Shown here: one piece after another, positions 36,375-43,650 of the stretch
Position numbering within the stretch: position 1 is the stretch's first letter
Layout: every line of letters begins with the position of its first letter
NCBI RefSeq assembly: GCF_028331445.1
Contig: NZ_JAQMHX010000005.1
Span: 62,001-126,000, forward strand
Source of the DNA: Candidatus Phyllobacterium onerii
GTDB lineage: Bacteria; Pseudomonadota; Alphaproteobacteria; Rhizobiales; Rhizobiaceae
Length of the DNA stretch: 64,000 bases
Direction of reading: 5' to 3'
Position numbers and translations under genes: made by a program
The notes under the pieces: generated by a model
The model's database searches: none
What the model was told of the DNA's origin: nothing
What the model saw: the letters and a program-made list of their open reading frames with translations, nothing else

Positions 36375-36596
36375 TCAGGCCTGTGGTTCCATGGCATGAG
36401 CGTCGCGGTATCGCCTCCGTGGGAACAGCAACCCTCTCATGGCGCGGCTGATGTGTAGGGAATGTCCCAGAAGCCTGCGATGCTTCATTCTCAGATAATA
36501 ATGTAGCCTGTCGCCATGCTCCGTGATCAGTGAGGATGCATTCGGGTTTGTTACAATGTTGCCCCAAACGTTGCCCCAGGAGGCCTTGAAAAGCAA
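36375..36596 (-). CDS. Small basic frame, paralogue of the 35388-35609 frame (start uncertain)
   Basis: This frame carries YLRMKHRRLLGHSLHISRAM, homologous to the core at 35388-35609. The only start at the 5' end is TTG, so the true start may be internal or the gene may be broken. It is followed by RGLLFPRRRYR and a short tail. It lies directly upstream of the 35821 lipoprotein, within a 336-bp gap that otherwise holds nothing visible. Confidence 0.35.
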   Translation of the reverse strand: MLFKASWGNVWGNIVTNPNASSLITEHGDRLHYYLRMKHRRLLGHSLHISRAMRGLLFPRRRYRDAHAMEPQA

Positions 36597-36633
36597 AAGG
36601 CTCAGCGATTTCTCGCTAAGCCTTTGATTTGAC

Positions 36634-36708
36634 TGGCTCCCCGGGCCGGATTCGAACCAGCGACCGATCGGTTAACAGCCGATTGCTCTACCACTGAGCT
36701 ACCGGGGA
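36634..36708 (-). tRNA. tRNA-Asn (anticodon GUU)
   Basis: On the minus strand the acceptor TCCCCGG pairs with CCGGGGA, the D arm is GCTCAGTGGTAGAGC, the anticodon loop is CTGTTAA (GTT) and the T arm is GCTGGTTCGAATCCGGC. The 3' GCCA is encoded in the DNA. Confidence 0.96.
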
Positions 36709-36814
36709 ATAGCTGCTTATTTCATCAGCGAAGTGGCCTATAGCAAAAGGGTTTCGCTTTTGCAAAGGACCATTTCGCTTTTTTTTCGACTTATGTGCAT
36801 AACAGAATGATGAC

Positions 36815-37195
36815 ATGGGGCGAAGGCGTTCCTACATCCGGCTCTGGATATGGTTTAATCGAAAGAGAAGATTTTTGTCTGAAGACCCGAAAGATAAGGA
36901 AAACCAGGCGAATTCCTCGCATCACGGCCACAGGAAGCGCCGGCATATGCGCATTTTTGGCCGCCACATACCTGTTCCACAATCGGTGGCGATGCGTCGC
37001 ACGCTTGGCGGCGCCCTGGTTGCCGGCGGTGCGCTCGGTTTCCTGCCTGTTCTCGGTTTCTGGATGGTCCCGCTCGGTCTGGTCGTCCTTTCACAGGATT
37101 CGGCGCTGGTACGGCGTAAACGCCGTCAGATCGAAGTGAAGCTCGGCCGTCGCTGGAAAAGCGGCTGGTTCGCATCGGACAAGGACAAAGGCTGA
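36815..37195 (+). CDS. PGPGW-type small membrane protein
   Basis: This 126-residue protein has a basic, His-rich N-terminus and the segment MRIFGRHIPVPQSVAMRRTL. A helical pair follows, GALVAGGALGFLPVLGFWMVPLGLVVLS (about residues 65-92; written here in two parts), and then an Arg/Lys-rich tail. The LGFLPxLGFWMxPLGL pattern matches a small family named for PGPGW that is often mislabelled tryptophan synthase beta-like. The true start may be downstream, near MRIFGR. Inner membrane. Confidence 0.68.
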   Translation: MGRRRSYIRLWIWFNRKRRFLSEDPKDKENQANSSHHGHRKRRHMRIFGRHIPVPQSVAMRRTLGGALVAGGALGFLPVLGFWMVPLGLVVLSQDSALVRRKRRQIEVKLGRRWKSGWFASDKDKG

Positions 37196-37371
37196 AGAGT
37201 TCTGTTCCGCACAAGTGACATCGCGACAGTTAGGATTGTTTGTGGCTTCTCATTTTACGTATTGCGGCACAAAACAAAAACGGCTATTCGGAATGCCGCA
37301 AGTGACGCAGTTCGGAATGAAATTTCGTCACTTCCATAAGTAGTTAATTTCATTAGCTATTTTGATGTTGA

Positions 37372-37445
37372 GGCCTCGTGGCGGAGTGGTTACGCAGAGG
37401 ACTGCAAATCCTTGCACCCCGGTTCGATTCCGGGCGAGGCCTCCA
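37372..37445 (+). tRNA. tRNA-Cys (anticodon GCA), phage attachment site
   Basis: The acceptor GGCCTCG pairs with CGAGGCC; the anticodon loop CTGCAAA gives GCA; the T arm is CCCGGTTCGATTCCGGG; the 3' TCCA is encoded. Its last 18 bases (37428-37445) recur with one mismatch at 39647-39664, marking it as the integration site of a mobile element. Confidence 0.97.
37428..37445 (+). repeat. Left att repeat (3' end of tRNA-Cys)
   Basis: TTCCGGGCGAGGCCTCCA forms the end of tRNA-Cys. The matching distal copy lies 2.2 kb downstream. Confidence 0.75.
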
Positions 37446-37600
37446 ACAAACCTTTTTCACCCATACTCCTTGATTTATCTATCTAATTTTTGAGGCGGGA
37501 CAGAGCGGAATCCCACCCCAGTTCATACATATAAGATAGAAGGGGATGGTCGCGGCCGGTGACTAGCAAGCGATATTGAATTGCTGGATAGTTGTTCCCA

Positions 37601-38647
37601 ATGGAATTTAGTGCGGGAAAGAGCAACGTGGCCACCGAAGATCATCTTGATAAAGAAACATCTGTTTCGCTAGCGCTTAAAGATGCCGGCGTGGAATTCA
37701 AGACAAAATCTCGAGCGATAGCAGTCATCGACAGAATGGCGGCCAATTTCTTCGAACGACGAGGCTTCAAAGGCGAGCGGCTCGTCCAGATCGGTCGTCA
37801 GAAGATCGACATCGAGTTATCGCTTATTAAAAGGGCGTCCGAAACCTTGTTGAAGCGCGTTGAAACAGATGAACGATTTGCCGAAAGCATTCTCGCGGCA
37901 ACGTTCGAGCAAGATACTCGACGCCAATTGAACAAGGATGGAGTTATTGAAGCGGCGTTGGAGCAATTGAGCCGTGACCCTCCGGGTGAGGTTGATAGTT
38001 CGTCCGGTCCTGATGAGCTCAGTCCTGAATTTTCTGACCGTTTCGAACGGTATGCCGAAGATGCTTCTACTGACCAATTACGGGAGCGCTGGGGCAAAGT
38101 TCTGGCATCAGAGGTCAAGAAGCCGGGAACCTTCTCTACAAAGGTGATGCGCGTGATTGATGAACTGGACTCTCGAACAGCCAGTCTCTTCGAACGCATT
38201 GTACAATATCGTGTCGGGGAGACATTGCTCCAGCCCATTATGCCGGAGCTCGAGTTTAAAGAACAAGTTTCGCTGGTATCTGCTGGACTGTTAGTTGACC
38301 CAGGCATGGCGGGGCATGTAACGCGATTCAACGGGGGTCGCCAGGACAATGGGGGCGCCAAGCTATGGTTGTTTCCGTTTGGAACCTACCTAGTTGGCCT
38401 TGAACAAAGCGTTGCTTTGACCTACGGCACCGCAGCCCCGATAAAGGATAGCGAAGGTGGACCGGCTGTGCCTGTTTACCTACTGACCGACGTAGGCAAA
38501 GCACTTAGCACGATAATACCCACCGACGAAAACGTAGCTGGGCTCAGTTTTTATGCAAAACTGAAGGACTACCCACCGTCTGGCCACGTACGACTGTACG
38601 CAAAAAGTTCAAATGGCCAGTGGCAAACAGTCTCCGCGCCTGCGTAA
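37601..38647 (+). CDS. DUF2806 domain protein
   Basis: This 348-residue protein matches DUF2806, a family of unknown function found in bacteria and phages. An N-terminal helical region contains ERLVQIGRQKIDIELSLI, then the family-like DRFERYAEDASTDQLRERWG and a C-terminal beta-rich part. The start is uncertain: ATG 37601 has a weak site; a TTG nine bases earlier and a GTG at 37628 are alternatives. It lies 156 bp after tRNA-Cys, inside the phage remnant, and is the likely retained cargo. Phage-defence or superinfection roles are possible but unproven. Confidence 0.75.
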   Translation: MEFSAGKSNVATEDHLDKETSVSLALKDAGVEFKTKSRAIAVIDRMAANFFERRGFKGERLVQIGRQKIDIELSLIKRASETLLKRVETDERFAESILAATFEQDTRRQLNKDGVIEAALEQLSRDPPGEVDSSSGPDELSPEFSDRFERYAEDASTDQLRERWGKVLASEVKKPGTFSTKVMRVIDELDSRTASLFERIVQYRVGETLLQPIMPELEFKEQVSLVSAGLLVDPGMAGHVTRFNGGRQDNGGAKLWLFPFGTYLVGLEQSVALTYGTAAPIKDSEGGPAVPVYLLTDVGKALSTIIPTDENVAGLSFYAKLKDYPPSGHVRLYAKSSNGQWQTVSAPA

Positions 38648-38872
38648 ACGGCATGTCTCCCGCACATCATAGTGCGCTTGCGGCGGCCCTCGGGTCGCCG
38701 TTTCCATTTGCAGCACCATCATGAATCGGAGATCGATCCTTATGACGTTTGCGGCGACATTCCGACCTGCCCAAGTCGCGACAGGATACAGACCCTTCAT
38801 TCGTAACGGATCGCCGGAAACCGGGGCCGCAAGGACGGTGTCATTTTACCCGGTGAAAATGGGTAAGCGAGA

Positions 38873-39235
38873 CTACTCTCTTGGTGGCGCAGTGCGAATA
38901 AAGCTAAAAGGAGCGGCGGTGTCATAGCCGCACTTTGGGCACTCGTAGATTGGACCAGGCTTATTGCCGCGAGCGTTAGAGTGTCCGACCGTTAGCATCA
39001 CTGTAGGGGGAAACTGGCACTTGCAGAGTTCATACCCGAGTGCACGGGCGATTTGGGCTTCAGCGATGTCCAACTGTTCAATCGATTTCTCGATCGCAAG
39101 AGTAGCCGTTTGCTGATCCTTTGCAGGGAGAGACTTCGTCGCATCAGTGTAAATGCCGAGCAGAGCTCGCAAGGCATCTATAGCGGATTTGGCCGCATTT
39201 GCTCCAGACGCGACGACTTGTGGATCCAATTCCAT
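38873..39235 (-). CDS. Small zinc-ribbon-like protein, unknown
   Basis: This 120-residue protein has an N-terminal helical part (MELDPQVVASGANAAKSAID, AALLGIY-type helices, AIEKSIEQLDIAEAQIARAL) and a C-terminal pair of cysteine pairs, CKC and CPKC (YECPKCGYD), likely a zinc ribbon. AAAGGA precedes the ATG at 39235. It lies in the tRNA-Cys phage remnant, on the strand opposite DUF2806. Not recognised. Confidence 0.6.
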   Translation of the reverse strand: MELDPQVVASGANAAKSAIDALRALLGIYTDATKSLPAKDQQTATLAIEKSIEQLDIAEAQIARALGYELCKCQFPPTVMLTVGHSNARGNKPGPIYECPKCGYDTAAPFSFIRTAPPRE

Positions 39236-39308
39236 GCCGGCCGTCCTTTGTCCACTGAATATCGGTTGGCGTCGAGACAACTCCGGCGTCCCTACCTTGG
39301 CTTCGCCC

Positions 39309-39530
39309 TTAGCGCCCTGATGCGACCTGCTCGTCCACAATCTCGATGAGCCTTTGGTAATTCCTGATGTTAGTCTCGTAGTCCACACGCATTTCATCGG
39401 TGATGTCGACACGCGGATCATTGCCCTCGGCGCGATATAGACGAACATTGCCGTTCACAAGCGGATCGAGGAGTTCCTTAAACTTTTTGATTTCGTCCAT
39501 GAATTCCTGTCTTTGCGCCGCCCAGTTCAT
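39309..39530 (-). CDS. Small acidic helical protein, unknown
   Basis: This 73-residue protein starts MNWAAQRQEFMDEIKKFKEL and is mostly helical and charged. AGGGGGAACC precedes the ATG. It lies directly upstream of the zinc-ribbon gene (74 bases) on the same strand, so the two may form a small operon in the phage remnant. Not recognised. Confidence 0.6.
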   Translation of the reverse strand: MNWAAQRQEFMDEIKKFKELLDPLVNGNVRLYRAEGNDPRVDITDEMRVDYETNIRNYQRLIEIVDEQVASGR

Positions 39531-39554
39531 TGGTTCCCCCTAAAGGTTTGCTCC

Positions 39555-39686
39555 ATGCCAGTCCTGAAGAACGCATGGCACGAGAAGTTCGCCCAGGCGG
39601 TGGCCAAAGGCAAGAGCGCAACTGATGCATTTGCTCAATACGCTCGTTCCGGGCGAAGCCTCCATTCACCAAAACCCTTTTCATAA
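39555..39686 (+). pseudogene. Truncated phage terminase small-subunit-like gene
   Basis: This 43-codon frame starts MPVLKNAWHEKFAQAVAKGK and continues SATDAFAQYAR. That is the N-terminal pattern of small terminase subunits (KQ/HEKFA-Q-x(2)A-x-G-x-S-A-x-D-A). After residue 31 the frame enters the att repeat at 39647 and ends in unrelated codons. The expected helix-turn-helix and rest of the protein are missing, so this is a fossil left by integration or deletion. Based on motif memory, not a search. Confidence 0.55.
39647..39664 (+). repeat. Right att repeat
   Basis: TTCCGGGCGAAGCCTCCA matches the tRNA-Cys 3' end at 17 of 18 positions (A for G). The following bases (ACCAAAACCCTTTTCAT) also resemble the sequence after the tRNA (AACAAACCTTTTTCA). 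Confidence 0.75.
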
Positions 39687-39910
39687 GTGATTGATTTTCT
39701 TAAGTGCGGCGGGACCACCCGCTCGACTGGGCGTGCAGCACCCCTATCGATATTGATGCGTGCTGTCTTTTCAAGGCAACCGTCTGGTCGTCGAGTCGAT
39801 TTGACGGAAAGAACAAACGGGTTCGCCGCCGTTCTACGCCTAGAGAGTCGACCAATCGAACCAAAATGCCTCCCAAACGTTGGCTTGATGTTTTGAAGGG
39901 AGGCGCAAAA

Positions 39911-40783
39911 ATGTTCATTGTTCTAGGTGCCACCGGTCACGTCGGATCCGAGGTTGCAAATGCGCTTCTCGCCGACGGCGAAAGCGTCACGGTGGTGACG
40001 CGCAGCGAAAAGAAAGCCAGGGATTGGCAAGAAAAGGGCGCAAACGCGGCGATTGTCGACGTGATCGACAGAGAAGGGCTGGCTGCTGTTTTCCGGCGTG
40101 GAAAGCGGGCATTTCTGCTCAATCCCCCTGCGGCCGTCTCGACAGATACGGATGTGGAAGAGCACAAAACCGTCCAGGCTATCGTAGCTGCACTTGACGG
40201 CTCGGGACTGGAAAAGGTTGTCGTCGAATCCACCTACGGGGCGCAGCCCGGCGAACGGTGTGGCGATCTCAATGTTCTTTACGATTTCGAGCAGGCGTTG
40301 ACCAAGCTGCCGATCCCGGTGACGGTTCAGCGTGCCGCCTACTACATGAGCAACTGGGATGCGATGTTGAAGCCTGCCAGCGGCGGTACTCTTCCTTCGA
40401 TGTTTCCGGAAGAATTTGTGTTGCCGATGGTCGCGCCTGCGGACCTTGGCAAGGCGGCCGCCCGCTTCCTGAGGGAGCCGCCGGAAAAGACAGGCATTCA
40501 CTATGTCGAAGGCCCCCAGCGCTACTCGATTGGCGAGGTGGCCCGTGCCTTCTCAAATGTCCTTGAAAAACCGGTCAAGGTGGCTGTGATACCTCGCGAG
40601 GAATGGGTGGGTGCTTATAGGAAGCTCGGTTTTTCCGAGGCCGCAGCCAGGTCCTACGCCCGAATGACCGGCGCGACGCTTGATGGAGCGGCGATGCCGG
40701 ATCACCCGTTGCGAGGCACTACTTCGCTTCAAACTTACATAGCTGGACTCATTCACGGGACGCATCATGTGGAAAAGGCGTGA
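39911..40783 (+). CDS. NmrA-family NAD(P)-binding protein
   Basis: This 290-residue Rossmann-fold protein has an N-terminal dinucleotide motif FIVLGATGHVGSEVANALL (GxxGxxG, residues 5-11). It continues VTVVTRSEKKA, then VVVESTYGAQ and PADLGKAAARFL, the pattern of NmrA/quinone-reductase-type atypical short-chain dehydrogenases. It could be an NAD(P)H-dependent reductase or a redox sensor. The start at 39911 follows GGGAGG by seven bases; the open frame upstream is not used. It is the first gene after the tRNA-Cys phage remnant. Confidence 0.85.
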   Translation: MFIVLGATGHVGSEVANALLADGESVTVVTRSEKKARDWQEKGANAAIVDVIDREGLAAVFRRGKRAFLLNPPAAVSTDTDVEEHKTVQAIVAALDGSGLEKVVVESTYGAQPGERCGDLNVLYDFEQALTKLPIPVTVQRAAYYMSNWDAMLKPASGGTLPSMFPEEFVLPMVAPADLGKAAARFLREPPEKTGIHYVEGPQRYSIGEVARAFSNVLEKPVKVAVIPREEWVGAYRKLGFSEAAARSYARMTGATLDGAAMPDHPLRGTTSLQTYIAGLIHGTHHVEKA

Positions 40784-41128
40784 GAGACCAGATGATCACC
40801 TCGAGCGTGTAATGCGCTCAACTCCAGTCCAGACCTTTCTTGACGTGAGTTCAGAAGGTGTCATACTTTCGTCTATAGGCATCTTTCCTGGGGGTAGTGC
40901 CATGCAATATGTAGGGGACAAGCTTACGAGCGCCGTTGCGCAGATTAGACAACGTGAGAGGGGGCTCTCCTCATATCTCGCTTGCCGATGGTCTGCGTTC
41001 AAGACTGCTACTGTATCTGTCTATTGCAGGCTGGTTGACGCTTTATACTGAGTTCGGCCTTCCTGGCGGACGACTGCACCTACAAATTTGCATCATCGTG
41101 TGGACCGCGATCCTTGAGAAGGTGGTGG
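40784..41128. other. 345-bp region without a convincing gene
   Basis: Short frames occur on both strands but none has a ribosome site plus recognisable sequence. GAGAAGGTGG at the right end is the ribosome site of the sulfotransferase gene. No clear terminator was seen. Confidence 0.5.
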
Positions 41129-41761
41129 ATGTTCGTTTCTGTCGAGAAAAATTTTATCTTTGTCCATGTTGCAAAGACCGGTGGCCAAGCATTGAAGCGG
41201 GCGCTGCGCCCCTATGCCGTGAAGAAAGCCTCCGGCCAATGGCGGCGGCTTCTGTCGCACCTGCCTGTCGCGGAAGATGTCGACATTCAGTTCGGCCCGC
41301 ATGCCTCGGTGCGCTGGGCAAAGCTGAAACTGCCACGCCCTTTCTTCGAAGGGGCCTTCAAATTCGGGCTCGTGCGCAATCCTTATGATCTCGCTGTCTC
41401 GCGCTACGCTTTCGTACGCGGCCAGGACAACCATCATCGCCATAAAGACGCCCAGAAGCAGAGTTTCGCGGATTTTCTGCGCCAGGAGCGCCGCCGCGCA
41501 TTGTGGCGCCCCCGCGATCAAAGCTCGATGCTGTGCGATTTCGACGGCAAGCTTTTGGTGGACCAGGTCTACCGCTTCGAACGGATGGAGGAGGCGTTCG
41601 CCGATATCGTCACCCGGCTGGACCTGGACGAGTCTCCGGAACTGACGCGCAAGAATGCCAGCAAGCGCGGTGCCTATCAGGAGTATTACACGCCGGTCGA
41701 GCGCAAGCTCGTCGAGCAGATTTGGAAGCGAGATCTCGAAAAATTCGAATACGAATTTTAG
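41129..41761 (+). CDS. Sulfotransferase family protein (carbohydrate type)
   Basis: This 210-residue cytoplasmic enzyme would transfer sulfate from PAPS to a surface glycan or similar acceptor. The 5'-phosphosulfate loop is FIFVHVAKTGGQALKRAL near the N-terminus; the 3'-phosphate site is FGLVRNPYDLAVSRYAFV in the middle. The C-terminal YQEYYTPVERKLVEQIWKRD is typical of the Sulfotransfer_2 group. The acceptor is unknown. ATG 41129 has GAGAAGGTGG just upstream. Its stop codon TAG is the first part of palindromic element A. Confidence 0.82.
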   Translation: MFVSVEKNFIFVHVAKTGGQALKRALRPYAVKKASGQWRRLLSHLPVAEDVDIQFGPHASVRWAKLKLPRPFFEGAFKFGLVRNPYDLAVSRYAFVRGQDNHHRHKDAQKQSFADFLRQERRRALWRPRDQSSMLCDFDGKLLVDQVYRFERMEEAFADIVTRLDLDESPELTRKNASKRGAYQEYYTPVERKLVEQIWKRDLEKFEYEF

Positions 41762-41901
41762 GGCCTGTTCTATTCACGCTCTGACGGCCTGCAAATGGCG
41801 TTTTCTCCACTCCGGTGCTCACGTACCTTAAAGTACGCTGCGCTCCGGTGCTCGAAAACCACCATTTTCGTCGCGTCATAGCACGAATTTCAACAGCCCC
41901 T
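41760..41901. repeat. Palindromic dispersed element, copy A
   Basis: This 142-bp element has near-inverted ends (AGGGCCTGTT and AACAGCCCCT) and a central hairpin CGTAC-CTTAAA-GTACG. Flanking the hairpin is the segment TCCGGTGCTCA ... CTGCGCTCCGGTGCTCG that recurs in copy B. The element begins inside the stop codon of the sulfotransferase gene. Confidence 0.7.
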
Positions 41902-41956
41902 TGAGCGGAGAATCTACAAAGGGAAATCATTCTGCCAGAGGGAATCTGGTTCAAGG

Positions 41957-42508
41957 CTAGCTCGAACGCCGCTCGGAATATCGGCGATAGACGCCTTTGC
42001 CGGCCTTCTTGGCGATATAGAGCGCAGCATCACCGCACCAGAGCAGGCTTTCCGGCGTATCGCCGTCACGCGGTGCGAGGGCAGCTCCAATCGTGACGCT
42101 GATGGCCACGGGCTCGGGACCGCCGAGATCATAGGGTTGCGACACCGATCCGATAATACGGTCGGCCACGCTGGCGACCTCGTTGGACGTCGCCTGCAAC
42201 AGGACAATGGCAAATTCATCGCCGCCCATGCGATAGACAACATCATTCTTGCGCAGGCATGCTTGCAGGCGATCTGCTACAAGTTTTAAAAGACTATCGC
42301 CTTCGGCGCGTCCGTATTGATCGTTGAATTTCTTGAAACCGTCGAGATCAATACAAAGAATAGCGAATTGCAAGCGATCATCGAAGTCACTCTGGGCATA
42401 GGAACCACAAAGACTATCGAGATGGTCTTCAAGTGCAGCTCTGTCTGCCAGCCCGGTCAACTCATCCTGGCTTATAGGGAAGTCATTGAATCCCTTGATC
42501 TCAATCAT
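41957..42508 (-). CDS. Stand-alone GGDEF diguanylate cyclase
   Basis: This 183-residue protein is almost entirely one GGDEF domain, with no sensor or membrane segment. DELTGLADRAAL opens the domain, CIDLDGFKKFND provides metal and GTP contacts, and GGDEF is intact at 95-99. The inhibitory RxxD site (R87-D90) lies five residues upstream, so c-di-GMP feedback is likely. It probably makes c-di-GMP in the cytoplasm. The 344-bp region to the next gene holds a CtrA-like palindrome. Confidence 0.9.
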   Translation of the reverse strand: MIEIKGFNDFPISQDELTGLADRAALEDHLDSLCGSYAQSDFDDRLQFAILCIDLDGFKKFNDQYGRAEGDSLLKLVADRLQACLRKNDVVYRMGGDEFAIVLLQATSNEVASVADRIIGSVSQPYDLGGPEPVAISVTIGAALAPRDGDTPESLLWCGDAALYIAKKAGKGVYRRYSERRSS

Positions 42509-42852
42509 CTGCTTTGCATTCCTACCGTTCGCAGAACGACTCCCATCTGCAAGTATAGAATGACAGGTGCAGCCAATCTATTCAATCCCGGATTAACCCT
42601 AGGGTTAAAAGAACTATCACTGTGGGTGGTGCGCGGATGCCGCATCGGAAAATTATCGGAAGCGGCATCAGCGTGCGGCGTTAGTCATTCATTGACGCTG
42701 ATGGAAATTTTTGCCACATCGTCTGATAATTATCGCTTCTGGTCACGGATGGGTAACCATAAAGGCCGTAAGGTCCGTACCGATCGTCAGGAGCATGTCA
42801 CGCGCTTGCAAGCGCTTTGCGTTGCGGGTGCCTTGAAGAGAGCTTGTAGACC
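42509..42852. other. 344-bp divergent region between GGDEF gene and pcm
   Basis: No convincing gene is present. It should contain the promoters of both flanking genes, and holds a 16-bp perfect palindrome at 42593-42608. Confidence 0.5.
42593..42608. promoter_or_regulatory. Perfect 16-bp palindrome of two TTAACC half-sites
   Basis: TTAACCCTAGGGTTAA is an exact palindrome 85-100 bases upstream of the GGDEF start. TTAACC is the half-site of the cell-cycle regulator CtrA (consensus TTAA-N7-TTAA); here the spacing between the TTAA blocks is eight, not seven, and the half-sites face each other. Confidence 0.35.
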
Positions 42853-43509
42853 ATGACGCTGAATTTTGAAGACCTGCGGATCAAGATGGTCGACAATCAG
42901 TTGCGCACGACTGATGTGACCGACAAACCCTTGCTCCAGGCCTTTCTTGACGTGCCGCGCGAGAAGTTCGTGCCAAGTTTCCGCATGCCTCTCGCCTATA
43001 TCGACGATGACGTCCTTGTTGCGGATGGCCGTTATCTGATGGAACCTTCGCCTTTCGCCAAGATGGCACAGCTCGCCAACATTCAGCCAGAAGACGCAGT
43101 GCTCGATATCGGATGTGCCACCGGCTATTCCTCAGCTGTCCTGTCGCGGGTCGCGCGTTCGGTCGTAGCGGTCGAATGTGACGCCGAACTTGCGGGACAG
43201 GCGGTCTCGAATCTGGCGAGCCTCGGGTTCGATAATGTCGTCGTGGTTAATGCGCCGCTCCAAGGTGGCCACGCGTCCGAGGCGCCCTATGATGTAGTTC
43301 TAATTGAGGGTAGCGTTGATCACGTTCCTGCGTCATTATTTGATCAGTTGAAGAACGGCGGAAGGCTCGTGGTTGTTGAGGGGGCGGGAAACTCTGGGAA
43401 ATCAATGATTTACGTAAAAAACGATGGAATCGTTTCGGGACGCCGTGCATTCAATTCTGCGGTCAAAGCGCTCCCCGGCTTCAAAAAAATAGCCGAGTTC
43501 GAGTTCTGA
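42853..43509 (+). CDS. pcm: Protein-L-isoaspartate O-methyltransferase
   Basis: This 218-residue SAM enzyme repairs isoaspartyl residues in damaged proteins. The SAM motif VLDIGCATGYSSAVLSRV lies at 83-100; VPREKFVPS near 34-42 and the early NMVDNQLRT stretch are family features. VVVEGAGNSGKSMIYVK closes the fold. It directly precedes tolC (142 bp), an arrangement known in Brucella and relatives. ATG 42853 lies in GTAGACCATG with little ribosome site. Confidence 0.93.
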   Translation: MTLNFEDLRIKMVDNQLRTTDVTDKPLLQAFLDVPREKFVPSFRMPLAYIDDDVLVADGRYLMEPSPFAKMAQLANIQPEDAVLDIGCATGYSSAVLSRVARSVVAVECDAELAGQAVSNLASLGFDNVVVVNAPLQGGHASEAPYDVVLIEGSVDHVPASLFDQLKNGGRLVVVEGAGNSGKSMIYVKNDGIVSGRRAFNSAVKALPGFKKIAEFEF

Positions 43510-43650
43510 AACCCGCTGCATATGAGACAAAAGTGCAACGGTCGGCCACTTTGTTTGCATTTTAGGAAATGCCGCTGTGGCCAACCCGGAAATTGATAGC
43601 TATCTAAGGCACACTGTCGAACCGAATGGTTCGGTCGGAATATTGAGAGA

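Larger units (their letters stand above)
37428..39664. mobile_element. tRNA-Cys-associated prophage remnant or mini-island
   Basis: This 2.24-kb segment lies between the 3' end of tRNA-Cys and an 18-bp near-exact copy of it. It contains a DUF2806 gene, two small unknown minus-strand genes and, at the distal edge, the first 31 codons of a phage terminase small-subunit-like gene cut by the repeat. No integrase, excisionase or portal gene remains. The simplest reading is a phage inserted at tRNA-Cys that has lost nearly all of its genome. Confidence 0.65.

Noticed and set aside
40767-41051. 94-codon plus frame after the NmrA gene
   Set aside because: No ribosome site and no recognisable sequence.
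42317-42856. 179-codon plus frame across the GGDEF gene and the promoter gap
   Set aside because: Antisense to the GGDEF domain and then through a non-coding promoter region.
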